DNA of 64,000 nt from Paenibacillus dendrobii (lineage in GTDB: Bacteria > Bacillota > Bacilli > Paenibacillales > Paenibacillaceae), in the NCBI RefSeq assembly GCF_009807035.1, contig NZ_WUBI01000001.1, positions 1,984,001-2,048,000 of the forward strand, written 5' to 3'. Shown one piece after another: positions 60,914 through 64,000 of the stretch. The translations under genes and the position numbers were made by a program. Below the pieces are notes generated by a model. It searched no databases. It had not been told where the DNA came from and saw nothing but the letters and a program-made list of their open reading frames with translations. How positions within the stretch are numbered: the stretch's first letter is position 1; each line of letters starts with the position of its first letter.

Positions 60914-61420
60914 TTACAACGAAACCACACTTGCCAAGTAATCTTCAAGCCGGTCAAAGAGTACAGCAAATGCCTTTTGAGCCGACTCCAATCCCCCCTC
61001 AAAGGTTTTGAGCTCCTCCTCTGTAGCGGACCAAGGACCTACACGCATGGTGATTGTAGTCTTACCTTCCTGCTCCCTAAACTTTAAGGTATTCAGAATT
61101 TCTAATGGATAGGTGGGATGAAATGGAGCACGGATCGTATTGCCCTCTTCATCGGAAAAAGAGTTGATGAACACAAGATCTTCTGGCTCGACCACTTCAC
61201 GATACACAAACTTCCCCCACAATTCTTTGCCATCAGGAGATTTTTGGTTGAAATGAAAGCGACCTCCAGGACGAAGATGATCTAAATTAGTCACATTCAT
61301 CTCAAAACCCTTATTACCCCACCATTTTTTCAAATGCTCAGGTTTCGTAAAAACTTTGAACACAAGCTCACTAGGTGCATTTACGGTACGCGTGATAACG
61401 AATTCTACTTGGTTGGACAT
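60914..61420 (-). CDS. SRPBCC protein, AHSA1-like (activator of Hsp90 ATPase homology)
   Basis: This 168-residue START/Bet v 1-fold protein has the AHSA1 pattern: ITRTVNAPSELVFKVFTKPEHLKKWWG (split, residues 10-36), GGRFHFNQKSPDGKELWGKF (about 53-72) and MRVGPWSATEEELKTFEGGL near the end. Family members bind small hydrophobic ligands; many small ones are stress-related. The ATG follows AGGAGG. An ECF41-like promoter lies about 115 bp upstream (61535-61561). Confidence 0.9.
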   Translation of the reverse strand: MSNQVEFVITRTVNAPSELVFKVFTKPEHLKKWWGNKGFEMNVTNLDHLRPGGRFHFNQKSPDGKELWGKFVYREVVEPEDLVFINSFSDEEGNTIRAPFHPTYPLEILNTLKFREQEGKTTITMRVGPWSATEEELKTFEGGLESAQKAFAVLFDRLEDYLASVVSL

Positions 61421-61750
61421 TGTGGTTCCTCCTAATCATTCATCAAGATTTTTTTTGAAAGTGCGCTTCCGGATGATCAAGTGTTGTTCTTCATCATTCC
61501 GACCATCCTTGCTGTTTTGTCTTTCATAAACTAAGATGCGGAAGGGTGTAGTTTTGTGACATCTTTTCTGAAAATCTAATATCATAGCGAGCACCATGTT
61601 AAAAAACGATAGGCCTCTAGAATCTGCAAACAGCAACTGAGGGGCAAGTTGATCCAGATGAAAATAACAAGAAGACAGGAAACGAATTACTTAGTAGGAA
61701 GGGAACAGCTGATATACATCGATCTAAACAACTTATCAAATGTGTATAAC
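61421..61750. other. Region between the sigma factor gene and the SRPBCC gene
   Basis: No gene is supported beyond the promoter listed separately. A frame of about 66 codons on minus (61436-61636) overlaps the promoter and has no ribosome site. Confidence 0.4.
61535..61561 (-). promoter_or_regulatory. ECF41-like promoter upstream of the SRPBCC gene
   Basis: On minus TGTCACA (61561-61555) is followed after 16 bp by CATC (61538-61535), one base from the ECF41 consensus TGTCACA...CGTC. TATGAAAGACAAAA (61528-61515) lies just downstream and recurs at the right window edge before the FAD oxidoreductase gene. Confidence 0.6.
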
Positions 61751-62638
61751 CTAAAACACATGTGTCAACTTATCTGGATTTATAACAAAGTAAAGATTAA
61801 CGATGTGGCCATTTAGAATCTTGAATGAAAGGACAGTCAACGTTTTTCCATCCAAATATACAACGATTCCAGGCAGTCCATTTACCATGGTGAGACGGTA
61901 AGTTAAGTTTCCAGGCAATTTTTTCAAGAAATTCGATGTCAAATGGGAAATTGGTATATGCCCATTAAGAGGTTGCAGTTGTGCCTTTACTTTACCACCC
62001 CCATCTGTGATGAGTACTGCATCAGTCGATAGGAATTCTACGATTCGGGCTGCGTCAGCGGAAGCAAGAGCTTGCATAAATTGCTCCACCAAGTTGGTGG
62101 TTTGCTCCTGATCGAAGTGATCCAAAAGATCCGAATCATCTTTTACATGAAGACTGCGTTTCGCTCGATGAAATATTTGCCGACAGTTCGCACTACTCTT
62201 GCCAACAATGTCGGCAATTTCTTTATAATCGTACTGCAGCACCTCGTGCAGCAAGAAGACAGCCCGCTCCACATAAGATAATTGCTGCAACAACAGCAAG
62301 TAAGCGGTAGATATCGATTCCTTCTGTAAGTAGGACTGCATCGGATCTGTTTCCTCACTCGCTGTTGTCACAAGTGGTTCAGGCAGCCATGTCCCGATGT
62401 ATTTTTCCCGTTGCTTCCTCGTAGAACGAAGCAGACCGAGACAGCCATTAGTTACGATTTTACACAGATATGCTTTCATGTTTTGAATGTGATCTGACCC
62501 CGATTTATATAAGGTTAAAAAGGCTTCTTGGACAATATCTTCCGCATCTGTGACACTGCCCAACATACGGTAGGCAAGAGAGAACAATAGTGGTTTGTAT
62601 TCGGTATAGAATTGTTCTGTTTTTATGTTTTCCAACAT
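61751..62638 (-). CDS. ECF41-type RNA polymerase sigma factor with SnoaL-like domain
   Basis: This roughly 295-residue sigma factor has sigma-2 (about 10-75: SLAYRMLGSVTDAEDIVQEAF), the WLPEP linker motif (about 85-90), sigma-4 (about 110-165: LSYVERAVFLLHEV, DYKEIADIVGKSSANCRQIFHRAKRSL split) and a fused SnoaL-like C-terminal domain with DGGGK (about 208) and NPDKL (about 288). These are hallmarks of group ECF41, where the C-terminal domain replaces an anti-sigma factor. I chose the ATG at 62638 after AGGTGG. It follows the oxidoreductase gene by 27 bases. Confidence 0.93.
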   Translation of the reverse strand: MLENIKTEQFYTEYKPLLFSLAYRMLGSVTDAEDIVQEAFLTLYKSGSDHIQNMKAYLCKIVTNGCLGLLRSTRKQREKYIGTWLPEPLVTTASEETDPMQSYLQKESISTAYLLLLQQLSYVERAVFLLHEVLQYDYKEIADIVGKSSANCRQIFHRAKRSLHVKDDSDLLDHFDQEQTTNLVEQFMQALASADAARIVEFLSTDAVLITDGGGKVKAQLQPLNGHIPISHLTSNFLKKLPGNLTYRLTMVNGLPGIVVYLDGKTLTVLSFKILNGHIVNLYFVINPDKLTHVF

Positions 62639-62665
62639 GTTAACCACCTGCTTTCTTCGTGTTAT

Positions 62666-63964
62666 TCACACTACAATGGTTTCCCGACCACCCTTACAGC
62701 CTGCCTCCATATCTTTTAACACGCACCGCGCCGCACGTCTCCCGCTTGCCGCCGCAGCATCTGCCAGCTGTTCCCCATGGCTGACCCACTCTCCCGCCAC
62801 ATACAGCCCTGCAATTTCGGGTACGGCTGGACCCGGAAATCGATCTTCCCTGCCTAAGTGCATATAGTCATAGGCTACCACCATATTGGGGAGGTACTGT
62901 TTGGCGACGACTTCCTCCTGCCAGCCCGGTTGGATCAGGTCCAACATTTGTTTGAGAAATCGTTCGTCAGTTTTTGGATCTGTTCCACCAGTGCCATTAT
63001 ATTTAACAATGTTCACCACGGGAGTGTCATCCTCACTTAATCGAGTAAATTTCGATTGATTCACGAAGTATATGGGTTGATCCACACCCAAAACCGCAAA
63101 ATGATCTGGTGCGGAAAGCCGCTTCAAAGAAAGAGTCAAACTTGCCGCCTTAATGACACGAGCTTGTTCTTTCCAACGTAAAACCGACTTACTTCCCTCA
63201 TCTTCCAAGAGTCGGGAGGTTACTGCAGGTGGGGTGGCGGAAATCACATGCGTGATGTCCATCTCCTGTCCGTCAGCAAACCTTATCTTGCGAACGGCCC
63301 CATCATGCTTGATTTGCGTTACGTTTTTTCTTATCATCATCGATACGCCTGACTGAACTGCTTTTTCGTAAAGTTGATCAATTAGAGTTTGCCAGCCATC
63401 CTGTACATAGATAATGCTATTCTTTTTCGTCGTGCGTGCTATCGAACGTAAGGCAGGGCCCGCCAATTGGTGATCAGGAGCATGTAAATACGAACTTACC
63501 CGGAACATGGCGTAAGCGATATGACGAGTCATCGGATCGCGAATTTCTTGTTCCAGCCAACTCCGCAGGCTGATAGCCGGCACGGAATCAGCATCGATTT
63601 TTGTCAACTTATTATAAAATTTAAAAAACTCTATCTTTCCTAACCATCTCAAGTTTTGAGAGAAAAAAAATCGAAATATATGAGATACTTGATTGTTCCA
63701 GAGAAATGATATGTTAGCCGAGGGGGATCCCCCTTCCATTCTTATGCCTAAATCTTGAAAGATTTCATCTACTGCCCCTCCCCTGATTATTGCATGAGCA
63801 CCTTGATCGAAGGTAGCCCCGTTTTTCTTGACGGATATAGCCCGACCACCAAATTGGCTGGACTTCTCCAACAGGACAACAGACTTACCTGCCTGAGCCA
63901 AGTCAATAGCAGCAACCAATCCTGCAATACCTCCACCGATGATTGCCACATCAAACTGTTTCAT
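62666..63964 (-). CDS. FAD-dependent oxidoreductase (phytoene desaturase/amine oxidase-like)
   Basis: This 432-residue flavoprotein has the N-terminal dinucleotide motif VAIIGGGIAGLVAAIDLAQAG (residues 6-26), LLEKSSQFGGRA (about 31-42) and a C-terminal FAD segment (GLYVAGEWVSHGEQLADAAAASG, split, about 388-410). Substrate is unknown; ECF41 sigma factors are often beside such oxidoreductases. The ATG follows GGGAGG. It leads the sigma factor gene. Its own promoter lies beyond the right edge. Confidence 0.9.
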   Translation of the reverse strand: MKQFDVAIIGGGIAGLVAAIDLAQAGKSVVLLEKSSQFGGRAISVKKNGATFDQGAHAIIRGGAVDEIFQDLGIRMEGGSPSANISFLWNNQVSHIFRFFFSQNLRWLGKIEFFKFYNKLTKIDADSVPAISLRSWLEQEIRDPMTRHIAYAMFRVSSYLHAPDHQLAGPALRSIARTTKKNSIIYVQDGWQTLIDQLYEKAVQSGVSMMIRKNVTQIKHDGAVRKIRFADGQEMDITHVISATPPAVTSRLLEDEGSKSVLRWKEQARVIKAASLTLSLKRLSAPDHFAVLGVDQPIYFVNQSKFTRLSEDDTPVVNIVKYNGTGGTDPKTDERFLKQMLDLIQPGWQEEVVAKQYLPNMVVAYDYMHLGREDRFPGPAVPEIAGLYVAGEWVSHGEQLADAAAASGRRAARCVLKDMEAGCKGGRETIVV

Positions 63965-63986
63965 CGTTGATACCTCCCTTCCCCCT

Positions 63987-64000
63987 TTTTGTCTTTCATA
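63987..64000 (-). repeat. 14-nt copy of the ECF41 promoter flank at the window edge
   Basis: On minus TATGAAAGACAAAA is identical to 61528-61515, just downstream of the ECF41-like promoter of the SRPBCC gene. It suggests a sister promoter just outside the window. Confidence 0.5.

Noticed and set aside
61436..61636. Minus-strand frame of 66 codons before the SRPBCC gene
   Set aside because: It overlaps the ECF41-like promoter and has no ribosome site or family features.
1..64000. CRISPR arrays, tRNA or rRNA genes, insertion sequences, prophage genes
   Set aside because: No regularly spaced repeats, no transposase, integrase or structural phage proteins and no RNA gene motifs were seen. The cadherin-like repeats in the SLH protein are protein repeats, not DNA arrays.

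Overview
The window looks like chromosomal DNA of a Paenibacillus-type member of the Bacillales. Supporting signs are AGGAGG-type ribosome sites, frequent TTG and GTG starts, YesM/YesN two-component pairs beside sugar ABC importers, a DUF5696 protein, SLH-anchored surface proteins, UPF0703/UPF0718 permeases and cre-like catabolite sites. I saw no tRNA, rRNA, CRISPR array, insertion sequence or phage gene. Assignments rest on motifs and remembered family features; no database search was run.

Layout. (1) Positions 1-8154, minus strand: a YesM/YesN system, a lipoprotein sugar-binding protein, two permeases and a GH35 beta-galactosidase cut by the window edge. (2) 8383-24215, minus: a nine-gene operon with two solute-binding proteins (one a 982-residue fusion), two pairs of permeases, an NHL/TPR/Yip1 membrane protein, a DUF5696 protein and a GH38 alpha-mannosidase. 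A GntR/LacI-type regulator lies upstream at 24651-25793. No ATPase is encoded with either importer set, so a shared MsmX-like ATPase elsewhere is likely. (3) 26006-30233, minus: an S9 peptidase, then the threonine-to-glycine pair kbl and an SDR-type threonine dehydrogenase. (4) 30657-33088, plus: kduI, a DeoR-family regulator and kduD for pectin-derived uronate catabolism. (5) 33190-38797: a GH13 remnant, an MFS exporter with a TrmB-like regulator, a VanRS-like two-component system and a quinone oxidoreductase. (6) 38935-42064, minus: an ECF-type vitamin importer (T, fused A-A, S).

(7) 42373-43758, plus: a Bcr/CflA drug exporter behind a long leader that holds a 15-codon ORF and a perfect 10-nt anti-Shine-Dalgarno sequence, which I read as translational attenuation. 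(8) 43975-46879, minus: rhaA-rhaB with a possible coupled small ORF. (9) 47359-49212, minus: a YcgQ/YcgR-type pair. (10) 49602-54692, plus: a 1696-residue SLH-anchored metallophosphoesterase, followed by a DeoR regulator, a 46-residue basic protein gene, a divergent TetR/DHA2 efflux pair and a CPBP protease. (11) 60108-63964, minus: an ECF41-type sigma factor with an FAD oxidoreductase, an SRPBCC protein and a nitroreductase. An ECF41-like promoter lies before the SRPBCC gene, and part of its transcribed flank recurs at the right window edge, before the oxidoreductase gene.

Taken together this is carbohydrate-scavenging accessory chromosome (galactosides, mannosides, uronates, rhamnose) mixed with drug efflux and stress regulons. 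The most novel-looking items are the attenuator leader at 42430-42579, the dual-importer mannosidase operon, and the ECF41 regulon.
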